Assembly (NCBI RefSeq): GCF_020882245.1
Contig: NC_083598.1
Span: 52,055,858 to 52,119,857 of the forward strand
Direction: 5' to 3'
Length of the DNA stretch: 64,000 bases
DNA from: Rhopalosiphum padi
Taxonomy: Eukaryota; Arthropoda; Insecta; Hemiptera; Aphididae
This document shows, piece after piece, positions 15,001 to 30,000 of this stretch. Each line of letters opens with the position of its first letter. The stretch's first letter is position 1. The position numbers were made by a program, and so were the translations under genes. The notes beneath the pieces are model-generated. The model was not told the DNA's origin, searched no databases, and was given only the letters and a program-made list of their open reading frames with translations.

Positions 15001-18000
15001 CACTTAGCGGAATTTATCATTAACATACATATATTTATCAAAAAAAAAAAAAAATGGCATAATAAGTACACAATATAAACATTTTATTTACGATCAAATA
15101 CCGTAATATTATATGATAACATTCGTTATTATTATATATACGAGTGCATGGTATACATTATATATAATGTGTAGTTTAGAACATCGCCGCCATCAACTGT
15201 CAAGTACCTATATTTGTCCACTCCTATATAAGGATCTCGGCCTTCGACATCATCAATTTTTTTTTTTTTTGCTTTCTCTTGATTTAATGGTGAATTTCGA
15301 GTGATATTAAGATAAACTACCTATTCACGACTACGATCAAACTGAAATATTATGTATATAAAATATTACATAGTAATAGTATATAGTCCAGGGATGGGCA
15401 ACTGAAAGTTATTAGAGGGCCAATTTTTAGAAAATTAAAATTTAGTGAGCCAGAGTATAGAGAGCAAAAAAAAAGGTCATTCAAAATATGCATTTTAATT
15501 TGGCATAGAGTATAGACGATTGACTTTGAAATTGTATGATGTAATTTGATAATGTATCGCGGGCCGCTAGTTGCCCACCCCTGGTATATACCAAAACCAA
15601 ACCTAGTCATATTCCACATCAGACATTTTTGTTCGTACGTCTGCAAGTAAGACGCCCGCAGAAATTTTTGGGAAATGCTAGGATTTGAGGAGAAATCTAA
15701 TTTTACTATAGGTATACAATTATCAATCGAATGTAAATATTCTAATCTAATGTTTTTATTATGATATTATACTATAACCTATTATTCATATAACTACTTT
15801 CAATTTGTTACATAGTAAATAGTAATTTATCTTAAAACATTCAATTTTAAAAATATTTTAAAAAAGCAAGGGGGCAAATAATAATAATAATAATAAATAA
15901 TATTGCACTACTATACTGACTGATCATATACGATAATAGATTATTGTGATCTTATAAAAACATATCGAACGAATAAAGGTTAATATTTCAATATATAATG
16001 GTAATGGTTCACGAATTTCACGTTTCGACCCCTACACATGCATACTTATTTATTACATATATACTCGTTGGTATTAGGTATGCGAGTTATCATAAAATTA
16101 AGAATATTATTATACAGTGAACAGAGTATAATATTATTAAGTTTAAAAAAAAAACGCTTGCCAAGTCAAAGATCGGCATGTAAACTTTCTTGATTTTCAA
16201 TTTTTAGAAATTTATTAATTGTATGCAATATGTATGTATATAATGTATTTTATTTTATTTTCATTTAGTGAGATAGAACCAGAGAGCGAATTTTGTTGTT
16301 TGGGGTCTTGTTAGATTCACATTGGCTAGGAAAAGTGCAGTGAAGATTTTCAGAACTTTATCTTTTATAGTTAATTTACTACAGAGCTTCAAAAAAATTA
16401 AAACACATTTTATTGGGTATTTTTTTATGTTTTTCAGCTTTATAAATGTGTAGTAAGTTAACGATTGAAGATAAAATTCTGAAAATCTTCACAGCACTTC
16501 TCCTAGCCAATGTGAATCTAACAAGATACAAAATAACAAAATCTATTCTCCAGTTTTGGTAATATACCACACTAAATGAAAATCTAGCAAAAATAACTAT
16601 TTTTTTAACTGTGAAAAATTAAATAATTTTTTTCAATTTTTATTCGTACATTCTAAATCTAATTGATTATCTCTTTTTAATGAGCTAAAAAACTAAAAAG
16701 TTGGTGAACTTTTTAGCTATAATATAGTTTTGGAGAAAAGTTAAAAAAAATAAAAATTTTGGAACTGTTCACACCGACGTTTATGTGGATTCAAATCATT
16801 ATACCACTTGGGTGTGATATTGGATCTCTCTCAATAATATTTTATGCTAAAGCTAGCTTAATTATCCACCTACTCATTACTTACAACTGAGTTACATTTT
16901 TATCATTTTCCTATTTAACAAAAAATCTTGACGTTTTAAAAATTCAGACTTATTTCATTTCAATTACCATACTTACTTGATTAAAAATCAAGAAAGTAAA
17001 AACAATTCAAATGTGCACAAAATAAATTATTTATTTTGTTTAACAATACGTTGTATTTTTTTCTAAATTTCAGCGTTGATAATGTATGGAAACTAATATT
17101 TATTTATTTATATTATTTTGAGGGTTAAGCTCTTTGGATAAAGAAAAATATACATAAAATATTAAAAATAGCAACAAAGATAACAATTATTTTATAAGCA
17201 AATATATTGCATAGCATACATATATTATATATAAAAAGTAAAATAATTTTTTTAATGAATTGGATTAATAATATTTAGTAGGTACCTATGGATATAGGTC
17301 CTATGTTAACTAAGTTTAGGTGCATATACATTGACAAAAGATAATAGTATTTAAATAGGTTAATTAGCTGAATAATTAGAAGTACAGGCAGAAACATAGA
17401 AAGAATTGATTATCTGCGTTTTGCAAAAGTTTCAATGTTAAGTGCGTTAGAAACAAGTCTAATCATGCGGTAGACGTTAAATATGGAAAATAAAACCAAT
17501 AAACTCGGGAACTTTCGTTAAACAATTTCAGTCTGACAAAAGTGGCTAGAAGTATGCGGATTCCAACGAAGCACCGTATTTTAAAATCGAACGTACGAAT
17601 GCATAATAAAAAGTTTTTAAATATAAAGATAAGTTTAAAACCCTGAGCGAGTCTTTTTATAAATCCCAGTATTCTGTTATCTTTACAGCATAATATATAT
17701 ATTATATATATATTGATATGAGGTCCAAAAGTAATGCAAATATTAAATTTAAAACCTAATTCAACAACGATCTCCAACATGCGAGACAGTTGAATATCAG
17801 AACTATACTACCACAAACACTTTGACTCTAGAATATCTAGAATTGAGAAATGATTTAAACCATGATACAAGAGGCTTACCAAACCCTAACGCATTAAGTA
17901 CCTATTTAAATTAAGACATTGTAATTCACTGAATTATAAGCCTTTAGTCAGTGAAACTCACGTTATCTGAGCATTATTTTTTAACACATAAAAATGTACA

Positions 18001-21000
18001 ATCAACTATTTAAATAAAAACATATAATTTTTAAAATGTAATTAATTCATTAATTTTTTAATTAAATTAAACATTCAACGACTTTTTTTTTAAATTAAAT
18101 ACATTTTCTGAGGTCCAGATAAGCAAGTCTCGATAAAAAATATAAATACATAATAGTACGTATACTATTGAATGGCTATATTTACTGTCCTAATCTATTA
18201 TCAAATTTAACATTTCTAGTTCCTGGTCATGCGAGCAGATAGAATGATATTTTTTATGTGCCATTCCAGCGAACTCTATAATATGGTAATAACTCTCCTT
18301 TAATTAGATACATGCGACATGTAAATAATTTTAATATTAATATTTTTATTTGTAGTTCTGTTTTTTTTTGTTTAATTTATATCTAAATCACGAGTGAGAG
18401 TGACGTAACGTATTATACTTCCACAACAACTACTCTGTATAATTATTCTTTCTGTAATTTTATTTTTATATACCATATTATACTTTATTGTATAATTGGG
18501 CTTGCCCGTTTAATTCATAATAAATAAATAAATACTGTCATTATAGTTCTCAGAATATGTATACATAATAAATACATATATATATTATATCTATAAATGA
18601 TTACTATAGATATTATTATGTTGATCTCCTAAAATACGCCTATTATAGATTCCTATAAAATCTGCTTTGAATTAATTCAATCACAATCTCACATCTGCAG
18701 GGTGTCTGACACACAACACTAAAGTATTTTTTTTATATGTTACAATTCAAAATTAATTCTTCTTTTATATAAAAAAAAAAAAAAATTATAAACGATATAA
18801 ATAGTAGAATTATCAGTTCAAAATATTACTTAAGAATTGCAAGTAACTTAACTTCTGGGTAATACACAATCATATCCAGATAAATGTTTTATATATACCT
18901 CGTAGTGTATTCCCAAAACAGTAAGAGTTTGTTACATTTGTTAATAATAATATGCATACTAAACATAAAAATAAATACAAAAATAAAACAAATTATTAAT
19001 GTTTAACCAAATAAAATGTATATAGAAAGGAAGTAGAAGATAACGTAAATGTACATGTACTTAAAGTCAACATGAAGATGACGAAAGAAAAAAACAGTTA
19101 AAATCTGCAGTCAATCATTATTTAGCCTTAACCTTCAATCCTATACAAAAAATAATAAATTTGAAACACACCGAATTATAGACAAATTAATTGGCAGTGG
19201 TAATCTTAAAATAATTCCAAAACAATCATTTATATCAATGAACAAATTAAAATAAATCGATTAATCTAAATTGCATACTATATATTATTTTCATATTTAT
19301 TTTATATTCCCTTAAAATTTAATTTGTATACCGTTTAACTTAACATACCAGGTATAACGTTTACTAAACAATAAAACGGATCGATTACCAATAACTTAAA
19401 TAAGCGTTTTATTATATTATATTCAACAGGCATTCCGTTAACAATGAATCAAATTATTAAATGCAATTTAATGCTCACGTCGTTTTAATTGAATTAATCT
19501 AGGCTGTACGCCTTGTACTCGATTCGCCGAGGAAATATTTACGAATCTATAGTATTAAAATTATTTTGAAGATGTCTGTTAGAAATATAATGTCCTGTAT
19601 AATTTCTATGAGTTATAATTTTAATAATATAATAAATAATAATAATACAGTGAAAGTGTTTGAGTAATCATGTTTAAGTAAGGTTATTTAAAATAAATAT
19701 AAATTATTTTATATTATATATATAATTTATTGAAATTTAATTGAAAAAATATAACCAACAATTATAAACAGGTAATTACAATAGTTAAATATTACACTCT
19801 TACATTTAAAGTTAAATTCAAGAAAAGATTGAGATTCATTCATAAAACGAAAAATTAAATACGAAATAATCTGTGGTGTATGATAAAATTTTCAATTATG
19901 TATTAATGAAACGTTATATGAGTTATAATTAATAATAAAATATAAAGTAATAATTTGATAGTAAAACCTCAATAAAAAAATATGCCTATAACCGATAACG
20001 GATTTAGTTTAATAGTTCAAAATCACTGACTGGCATAAAAATAAGCTGCCTATGATATAATATGTATATATGTGTATGTATGTATGTATAATATGTTTAA
20101 TACATATTAGACGATAGAAAAAATTGAACGTACATACTACATATTACACGACCGTCCGTATAACAGACATAACCTTATAATATCATAATAACACCAAAGC
20201 ATTATTTTTTAACGATAGGTATATAAATAAAACATTTGATATCATTGACTGAAAGAATATAATTCTTTTATTTTTCTCAAATACTTGAAACATATTATAT
20301 AAATGTATGATATTGTTGAATATAGACTACCACCGTTTACATAAATTATTTACAACATTAATTTATTACTTTTGGCGCAATTCAAAGATATAAAAAGTAT
20401 TCATTGTTTATATTTTAGACGCACAACTTAAAGTAGATACCTACCTAGATAATGACATAATGTATCGTAATGTATCCTAAACATATAATTTAAACCAATA
20501 CTAAATCATTGCGAATGAAAAACGATTCTGAACGGAAAGGGTGTGTTGGCTAATATTTTATAATTTATTAGTAGAACTTATATATTTACTTGAAGAATAC
20601 AATTCTATTTATAATCAATGGCAGTAGGTACTGTATTCTTATTAAATTTAATTAAAACAAAATGGCATGTATTATTTTAATAATTATTATACCTAATATT
20701 GTATCACATATATTATTTTAGTTAATTTATAAGTTATACCTATTCGAATTTTAACGTACTAAAAAATTACAAAATATGAGTTTATGACACAAAAATAGAA
20801 AAATAGACAAATGATAAAACATGCTAATAAAAATCATGTTATTTTTTAAGTATAATTTGGTTTTAATATGAAACAAGTAACAGCAATATTTATTTATTAA
20901 TTCATTGTTATACACTTATCATTTTTGAATAAATAAACATTATTAATAAAATAATAACATGTAACAAAAATTATATTAAGTAAAAAACAGAAAATAATAT

Positions 21001-24000
21001 GGTATAAAATGGTATAAAATGATAATTGAGTTTTAAGTAGGTAGGTAAACTTTAAATTTAAATTTTTTTAATTGTACAGAATAGTCCAGTTTTTATTAAA
21101 ATCTTTTTTTTATTTTTACGAAATTATATGTAGTTTTTATAGATACAATAAATAGTGAAATATTTCATAAAGACTTTAAACTTATAAAATATCCTCTAAA
21201 AATTGTAAACTGTTGAAATATGCACATAAATTTTAGCATTTTTAATCACACTTTTATGGCACATAATATTTAGTGTATACTTAGCATGAGAATAACGATC
21301 GGAAAATATAAACGAATCCACACAAATCCAAGCACTGCCTTAATCATTAAATTATAATCATACCTATCATCATAAATCCAAAAAAAAAAATATATATATC
21401 TAGAAAGTGCTAAAATAAATAATTGGTGACATTAATTCAATAAATAATGGTGACAAAAACATTCTTCAAGTTGACACTTTAAGCATATTAATTACTGCTC
21501 TAAAAGATGTAGATAGAGACAATAAAAAAAAAACATATCATTTGTAAAACCAATACATACATCGCACCGCTCAGAATCAAAATTCTAGTTATCTGACATT
21601 GAATTTGAAAGTAATATTAATATAGTATAAAATTAATTGCAAAGCCATAATATTATATTACTATCAAACAAGAAATAGTTGATAGTATAAATAAATAGAA
21701 ACATTATGTAATTAATTTAAATAAGGTTTAGCAAATTTTTTCAAAACATTGTTTGAATTTCCAAGACAGGATGAGTTTTAAAGAATCCCAATTTAAACTT
21801 AAATCATACAAGAACACTATGTCGTACTTGAAAAAACAATAAAATGCGTATATTAAAAACTACTGAACCAAATAATTAAATCATAACCTATAATCGTTTA
21901 CATTAAATATAGTACATATATACAAGCATATACATACATTCATTCATTCATTCATTCAGATATATCAGCCGTGAAAACATTATTTTAAATCATCAATTGA
22001 ACGCATCATTATTCATATAATTTATTGTAATGGCAATGATTAGGTTAACAGTATCAGAATTATTATTTTTATTAATATAATGATATTAATTGTATAATAT
22101 TAAATCTTAAATTAATATTTTCTATACATTTTGATATGACTGCAATCGTTTGACCTATTCATAATGGTGACACACCCGCTTTATACATTAACATTATACA
22201 GCAGTGTATGCTTACATAAAATTATTTCTTAAACACAGCAATCGTATCAAAATTAAAAACCCAAGCGGGAAATATTCGATGAATAATAATCACACAATAA
22301 AATATTAAAATATATCGAACTTTAATTTCGAAAATATAAAAATTAGTGTATTGTTAAGTAAAAAAATACTTAATATCTATAACTAATATTAAGTCAAGAA
22401 AGAAATGTAATCAAAGTAAGTATACAGTGTGATGTAAGAATAGACAATACAGCAATTATTAAACAATTTTTGTACAAGAACCAACACTGTATACATTTTT
22501 TATTTCGGAAACAATAACCGTCGGGAAAAAGGCGTTCAGGAAAAAAGGTTTCGGGTGTACAGACTTTTGAGAAAAAGTTCATTCGGTAATTTCGATAATA
22601 ATATATGACCTCTATATCATATTATTATGTATACGAATCACTGCGGTAAAAATAACAGTTTACATACACTTACTTCGAAATGAAGGTCTCTTAGTGTGCC
22701 TATTGGTAGATTTCTTAATAAAAATGTTTTAACACACTGCAAATTGATTTATATAATTTAAAATTATTAAACAAAAGCTAAACACGACCTAAAAAATAAA
22801 AATAATTCAAGCTGAAATATTATATAACTACAATTCTCGCCACTTTTGAAGCCGACGACGCAGATAAACTGCAGCTACATTGACCATGATCCATTCGGAT
22901 TTTTATAGCACCCTCTGCTATCATGGAAATATAATATACTATCTATCCAGTAAAAATGTATAAATAATAATGTATACTTAAGCAAGATGAGTACTTGGAA
23001 ATGAAGATTCGGAGACGGAGAAGACTAAACAAGATAACGACGATCGTGGAGAAATCTGGGACGCGTGTTCTCAGAGAATTCGACTATTATATATTAATAT
23101 AATACTCATTACCCGAGTTTAGCATATTATAACACAAGACTGCTTATACGTAAATACTACACACATTTATAATAGATATTACTAAACAACCATTCACTTT
23201 TCGCTGACTCCGGGCTAAAAAAAAAAAAACAAAAACTGGTCGAAAGGGTCGCGACATGACGGCAGCGCAAACGGCAATCGCGATCTTGATCCGACGGTGC
23301 GCACGCGGAGGCATACAGGTAGATGATTTCGTATTCGATTAAATAATAATAAGGTCAATAATTGATTTATTTTCCCGAGCAATAACATTGTTTGCTGCCA
23401 CTGCAGTGTCGATACACATAATTTATAGTGGCCGCAGCCCGCAGGTAACGGACAACGGTATTATTTATATGAGATGTTGTCTTATACATACTACATACAT
23501 ATAAATAAATATATAATATTAATTCACACTTACAACTATTTCATTACAATGACGACGGTGGCAATAATCGTCGTGAAGTCACAGTAGGCGAGTAAGTAAT
23601 AGTATTATTATTATTTTAACGTTATTGTTGTTGCGCTACCGTTTCCCACCGCATAAATAATGTTAATTGGATTGGAAAAATAACAATAGAATAATCGGCA
23701 AGTATGGCGAGTAAAATACGTTTTCTGAATTAAAAAAAAAACGAAATATGACACTGTTTGTCCAATGTTCATCTTTAGTCTCGGTATTGTACAGCTAATT
23801 TACGCCCAATATATTAAATCGATTGCTCATACAATTAAGGTATGCAATTTATACTATAGTAAACACAATAATAATTAATAAGCCTCGTAAGATATTTAAT
23901 ATTATATTATTAAGTATTATATAATACCATAGGAGTAATTATTTTACAAATTATTATAAATAATCAACATTATAGCCTCCCTCAAGTCCTCTTCTTAAAC

Positions 24001-27000
24001 ACCTAAATAATTTTTGGTTATAGGTATATAGTGATTTTACGAACTTAAAAATCTCGATGAGGCACATGTTCATTTTTAAATAATCCATCTCATATCTTCT
24101 TCTCTGTATGTACTGTATATGTAAAGACGTTTTGTTTCGGACTTAAACATATATTTTAGAACCGATTTCTAAACGAATTAAGTGATTTTTCCATATCCCC
24201 CCAGCTTGAGTTCGTCAGACTAACAATTACAGGTCATCGAGCCCGCCGAACCTCAATACTGAGATAATAAGGCTGATTGTATTTATGTTATTATAACCAC
24301 TGTCTTAAGACATTATCGTTAACATTAATTTGATTTACCAATATAATAATGTATTTACTCGTATAAATTATCGGTTTTACATGAACATGTATATATTTTT
24401 GCCACACATAATATTACATTTTTATGGAGACATATAGGTTTAGAGGTTTAGACTAAAAAAGCTATTTAAAAGACGTTATAGATTATGCATATAGCATAAT
24501 ATACAAAGAATAATATAAATTTTATTTTAATATAAACCATTTTTTTTAACTCTATGATAGAGTCTGTCCAGTTATATATTTTTCAGAAGATATCTAAACG
24601 TACAATATTTTTTTCTTAAACTTATATTTATTAGTTTATTTTTTAATTTTGATTAATAAATATGAGTAGAATGTAGGTTCATTATATCTCAAAATTGAGG
24701 CTAAAGATATTTCGATTAAGGTTTATGATAAAATAAATTATGAGCTATTATTTTTTTTTTTTTTTACTATTGTTGTTTTGGTGAGCTTATAGGTAATATG
24801 GGACATTTGAACCAATTAAGAACAAAAATTTAAAAATGAATTCATGCACTTCACAAGAATATATTGAAAACAAAATGTGACAAAATTCATATGCAACAAT
24901 ATTCATCTGGTAATGAGAACTTGTGCAAGACTACTCTATTCATATTCACTATACAGAAACAAGAATGAATAAGACATTTCAAAACAAAAGAATAATTTTG
25001 AACGCGGTAAATACTAATTCTTAAACAGTAGGTGTACTTAATAATACTATTTTGTCAAAAACCAGGACAAATAATAATCATTGTTCGTATAATTTTCTGG
25101 AGGCGACAAGTGAAATGGCTCGATGCATTGTTTATTCAGAAGCCATGTATTGACAGTGTTATATCTCGGGCATGCTACATAAGACAGATAATGGATGTTA
25201 TCCACGAAGTTTATATGTAGGCCAGTCTAACTAAAATTTTCGGGTATATTCATTAGAATCATTATTATTTTCATATTTATTTTATTAATATTTCACACAC
25301 GTTGGATATTTCTATGGTCATCTAAGGTATCTCAATTGAATAATAATTTGACTAAATTCACTTTAAATTGTTATTAACTATTATATATTATTATAGGAAC
25401 TATTTAAAATACAATTCACACCTGCAGGTCACAGATCCTAATAAAAATAAACTTAAACATGAAAAACTAGTTTTTAATTTTGTAGTCTTACGAAATATTG
25501 TATAAAAGTAACTAGTAAGGCTGATCGAATTGTCATAAATATTAAATGCAGTCATAAAATACATAAATTACAGTATAAGCACATTATTTTCCTTTACATG
25601 ATTTAATAAAGATTCTTTTATACCTTATAGGATTAATACAAAATGCAACGCTAATTTATTTCAGTGCCTTAATTATATTCTTTAAATGTATATTTGGTAT
25701 AATATTCATAATAATTAAACAATAAACAATTTTATGATATTTCTTACAGTAATATTTGAATAGGTAGTGTAACTTTAAAATATAATATTAATATACGAGT
25801 AATAAATCCAATTAATATGGAATATAATTATAATCAAGTTATCATAATATAGGTAATAGCATATTTAATAATTTTCAATTTTTCAATAATATTTACACTA
25901 TCTTAGCTCAAAACAATTTTAAAACCCAAAGCAAAGAACCAATGGTTGAGAAGAGAACGTCTTTAATGACAATATAACAATATTCATTATAAAACTGCAA
26001 TATCTTCCACGAGAGTGTAAATATAAACATCTCCGTATTTTATTTAAAATTCTATACGTTTTTTATCATTAAAAAAATAGAAAAGAATACTTAATTTTAC
26101 TGCATATAAAAAAAAAATTAGGTTCATATTTTGTACAACACTATTTTGTTAAATAAAAACCTATTTTTAAAACATGAAGATAATATTATACTTTTGTAAA
26201 AATATACAAAATAATATCAAACATTATGGTAGGTTACTGTTATAAGTAACACCTGTGAAATTGTTCTGACGTTTAAAATAACAGATTAAAAAAATGTTGA
26301 TTATATTTAAATGAATGTATGCTTAATACAAATTTAATATTTTTAATCTTCAATCTTTAAAAAAGTTCAACTCTTATTCATATCTAAATTGTAATTAATA
26401 TTTTATTTTTGATTCGATGTTTTATTTAAGATCAGATTTTTTTTCTTAATTTAATCACGTAAATTATAAAAATATACATAAACAGAGCACTTTCAAATGA
26501 GTAAACGCGTTCGTTAGCGGTTAAAAACAACAAGGCGTGAACACAAAACCACTTCCTGGCTTAGATCACACAACCCCACGTCCCTACATTTCGTCTAACA
26601 AAAACCAATTCTATTGTCCAGAAAAACGGGGTGCAGCCTGAATTGTGGTCTGTTCAAAGAAAACGTTGATATTATTTTTTATATTTTTAAAAAGTAAATG
26701 TAAAAATGTATATTGAATAATTGAATACGTGTATTATTTTTAAAAATATGATATACAAATTCAGCGAGTATTTAATGTTTTTTTTTTTAAATTATTATAC
26801 AAAATACTATAATTTATTTATTAAAAAAATATTTTATTGAGATAAACCTCAATCCAACATAATATAGTATTAAAGATGTATACGATTAGTAAAAAATAAT
26901 TAAAATCAAGAAAACAAGATATGATTAGGTAATGGATAATTTATTTGAATATTTCCCTAATTATTACTTCACCGTTGTCTAAACTGCAGCCTATATTTTG

Positions 27001-30000
27001 GAAAGAAATTAAAAATAAATATGTTATGATTAATTGTAAATAAAAATTTTCTTGAAAACATCGGTAGTATTATCTATCATATTCTATATTGTTTAAATGT
27101 GTGATATAGAGATATAATTATTGTATGAGTACTCTTTACGGTTTTTCTTTTCTATAATATTCACAATAGATACTTCTAAAAATAAAAAAAACTAATAGGT
27201 AAGTACTTTAATATTATAATTATAATATATGAGAAATTAAACATTTATAAATACGAATTTGAGAAGCAGTGGTGTTTATTTTGAAGGATGTCTGTCAACA
27301 CATGCATAATGTTCTGAAACACGGGAACGGTTTTGCCCTAGGACGCCCACAAAGGAGTCTGGTGTTTTACAAAAATGATAAGTTTTAGTCTCAAGGGCGT
27401 AATACTGTAATAGGCATAGAGATAATTGGAAAGAAAACTAAAAACTACAGAGAACAACAATGGACCCTTTTTCATATGGGGAGATATGTTAAGTAGTACG
27501 TATAGTAAACTCATACATTTTATCGTCATTAAAAATGAATGAAGTTCGTTTCTGATTACAGGGCCACTTTTATTTGACTATACAGAGTACAGACTATATA
27601 TATATACATGTACATTTTTGCTAAGTAAAATAGGTTTGTAATATTAACCCAAGGACAATTCTATAGTTTTTTAATCATTACGATGGTTGGATTTTCATAA
27701 TAAAACAATATACTTATTGTTAAATTAAAAAATCCTTGTATTGTGGATGCGCGTCTGTGTATGATATAACACATCAAAGAAATTGATTTTTAAATAATCT
27801 AAGATTAAATTTATTATATGTGTATTAAATATATTATGACCTTGTAAAATAAGTCTACAAAGAAATGTACATAATATATTAGTTCAAAAGCTCCCACATG
27901 CATTCTAGCAAACTAATATAACTAATAAAGTAATAATATAATATTGATAATGCTAACCTTAAGAATTCAAATTCAAATTAAGGATAATAAAATATTTATA
28001 TTTTTCTTAAGAGGACGCTATAGCCGCATGTGTTGTCCAGTCTTACTAACGTACATTGCAACAAATTTGCGTTCAGAAGACACATTTTGTGAAGTTAGCT
28101 TTAATATTGAAGTAAACTTATCCAATATCAAATTTAAAGATAAGAATATTATTTAGAAAAATATAACAAATTTAAAACGTATATAACTCACTTTAAAATG
28201 ATAGTATCAATAAAAGCATATGTCATTTTCTAGATAATATTCTTACCTTTAAATTTTATACTAGGTAAATGTACTCTAATAATCTAATATTGAAGCTAAC
28301 ATCACAAAATGTGTTTTTCTGAACGCAAATTTGCTGTGATGTGCGTTAGTAAGACAGGGACAACACACGGGGGTATGGCGTCCTCTTAACATAGAATAGT
28401 TGTTATTATTAAAAAATCATCTATGTAAATTATATTATACAATTATACAGTTTCTTATAAGTTATAAATGGCACGGTACATAGAACTTTATTATTAATTA
28501 ATCAATAATTTTGCGTAACAAATGATCATTACACGTTTAAACGAATTAAAAAAAAAACTGGCAATTTGTTTGTCGTTTGTCTATAAAGAAATCAACATCA
28601 GAAAAACATTTCCTTCAAGACGTAAAAACCACAATATATCAATATATTATAATCAATTGGTTACACATTTGTTTAAAAAAATACAAATCTGTACAAAATG
28701 AGTACCTACATAAAGTGTTCATATTGAAACTAAATTAATGTGGAAAAAATAAATGATTCCCGATTATCGAATTCTGTAATATTTTTTTTATTTAATTACT
28801 TTATAACCTATACTTATACAAATTATGTGAATCAATAGAAATCAAATAAATATACGAGTGCGTAGTCTAATACTCTAAAAGTTTAATGCGTATTAAACAG
28901 TTCATACTATACATTACAATAAAATATATTATCATGTATAGATATATATACAAAAATTGAAAAATATACATCCGAGAAAGTATCAAATACGGTGGCATAA
29001 GTTGACGTACTCAATAGGCACGTGCGCTCGCGAAAAACAACTTTTCCGCAATAACTGCAACAAAATTATAATAATTTCCGTCGAGGTAGTTGACGTGCGC
29101 CATATGTTCACTTTTCTCTCTATATATATACTCAAGAGACATTATTAAAATAATATATATTATATATAAATATGTTCTAAATATATAACGACATTTTCGA
29201 ACAACGGTTAAGTTTGACGCGTCCCCGAGGACAAGAAGAGAATTTGGGTGAAATAATAAATTATTATTATTAAGCGCTGTAGTATAAAGATGGTGAATGT
29301 AGTTGACAAGAAGGATACATAGTATATATATTGTATAATATATTACGTATATAATAACGTACTCACCAAATGGGCTGGGAGATACGTTTTTTTAATATTA
29401 TTATTTTCGGAAACACAAAAGAACTCCACGCATTCCTAGACGTAAGTATAATAGACGATGGATCTCGGCGACGTGAACGATATATATCATGCATACAGAG
29501 GAAAAAAACTTATTATTATAACTTATTATTTATTATATTATATACACATACACGATCGCGAACTAATGTGCACAAAAGAAACACCACACACACACACACA
29601 CAAACACATACACGCGCGCACTGGCGACTGCCGACCAGAGAAAAACCTTCTTAATTCTTCTTAGTGCAAGTACTTGTGGCATGCGTGCAGACCATTGGAG
29701 ACTGGAGAATCAGCACGACTCGCGTATACGGCGTCGCCGCGGTTACCACTACTACTACCACCACCACCACAATAACTGCAATCACCACTTTTGACGCACT
29801 CGCTACGGCTGCCGCTACTGCCGCTACTGCCGCCACTGCCGCCACCGACTCGACGGTACTATACCTACATACTATAATAAAATAATGTTGCCTCGCGATG
29901 ATATTTTTGTATATACATTGTACACGCGGGATGAAGGTACGGTCTACCGCGATAACGGGATAAACAAATAAGAATAATATGAAAAATTCACCGGTTTCGC

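Noticed and set aside
17463..17780. 105-codon minus-strand ORF
   Set aside because: Hydrophobic, random-looking composition inside the large intron, with no family resemblance.
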